A DNA stretch of 64,000 nucleotides, taken from NCBI GenBank assembly GCA_947505245.1, contig CANNIZ010000013.1, positions 1 through 64,000 on the forward strand, in the 5' to 3' direction. Below, one piece after another: positions 63,965 to 64,000 of the stretch (positions are counted from its first letter, which is position 1; each line of letters starts with the position of its first letter). This DNA is from Pseudomonadota bacterium. Its GTDB lineage: Bacteria > Myxococcota_A > UBA796 > GCA-2862545. The notes under the pieces are model-generated. The model saw only the letters and a program-made list of their open reading frames with translations, was not told the DNA's origin and did no database searches. Made by a program: the position numbers and the translations under genes.

Positions 63965-64000
63965 GTGGAGCTGTTCGTGGCGTTGGGGGGTGAGGCGTCG
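63965..64000 (+). CDS. Start of a further gene, cut by the window edge
   Basis: A GTG at 63965 with GGGAGG six bases upstream opens a frame with no stop for the 12 codons visible (VELFVALGGEAS). It follows the lipoprotein gene after 10 bases on the same strand. Too little is visible for any identification. Confidence 0.4.
   Translation, partial: MELFVALGGEAS

Overview
The window is a gene-dense, strongly G+C-rich bacterial chromosome segment (about two thirds G+C by eye). It has 52 protein-coding genes or gene fragments and no rRNA, tRNA, CRISPR array or insertion sequence that I could see. The largest gene-free stretch is about 160 bases. Gene content points to a myxobacterium-like (Myxococcota / former Deltaproteobacteria) organism: many Ser/Thr kinases with PEGA or zinc-ribbon appendages, class III cyclases and cyclic-nucleotide-binding domains, an AgmX/PglI-type C-terminal domain, a caspase-like peptidase, a C-terminal aromatic outer-membrane protein, and many short-signal lipoproteins. 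The taxonomic call is inference. Genes are packed so tightly that about twenty junctions are ATGA, GTGA or TGATG overlaps, and many starts are GTG.

Left part (1-11.5 kb, minus strand): a double cyclic-nucleotide-binding protein, a lipoprotein and a giant protein of more than 2,855 residues (degenerate kinase domain, then about 2,400 residues of Ala/Glu/Arg-rich coiled coil, then a Pro/Ala tail) form one overlapping operon, followed rightwards by a TerC membrane protein. From 11.6 to 18.7 kb (plus strand): Lon protease, a small unknown protein, a second member of the same pseudokinase family with six short basic repeats, a metallophosphoesterase and MtnA. From 18.7 to 27.9 kb: a cyclase lacking its metal-binding aspartates coupled to a PP2C-CNB fusion, an NCS2 permease, an aminotransferase-LuxE-LuxC operon, and a zinc-ribbon Ser/Thr kinase.

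Core part (28-42 kb): the rpsP-khpA-rimM-trmD-rplS-yraN-rsmI operon on the plus strand ends in an AgmX/PglI-type membrane protein. It meets a convergent nine-gene minus-strand operon that mixes lipoproteins, a phosphodiester glycosidase, mnmA, rnc, an Elp3-like radical SAM protein, era, a B12-binding radical SAM protein and a PEGA kinase.

Right part (42-64 kb): a receiver-kinase hybrid plus a membrane histidine kinase whose ATPase domain looks dead, coupled to a FecR protein and a large outer-membrane protein; SURF1; a purine-ring catabolism operon with an allantoicase-OHCU decarboxylase fusion; an ECF sigma / anti-sigma / caspase / lipoprotein operon; an orphan DNA methyltransferase; a lone contractile-tail tube protein behind a strong terminator; two tandem adenylate cyclases; threonine synthase; and a lipoprotein. 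The strongest leads for something undescribed are the HGSxxPxR/IGYG pseudokinase family, the aminotransferase-LuxE-LuxC cassette, the sigma-caspase operon and the split histidine kinase pair.
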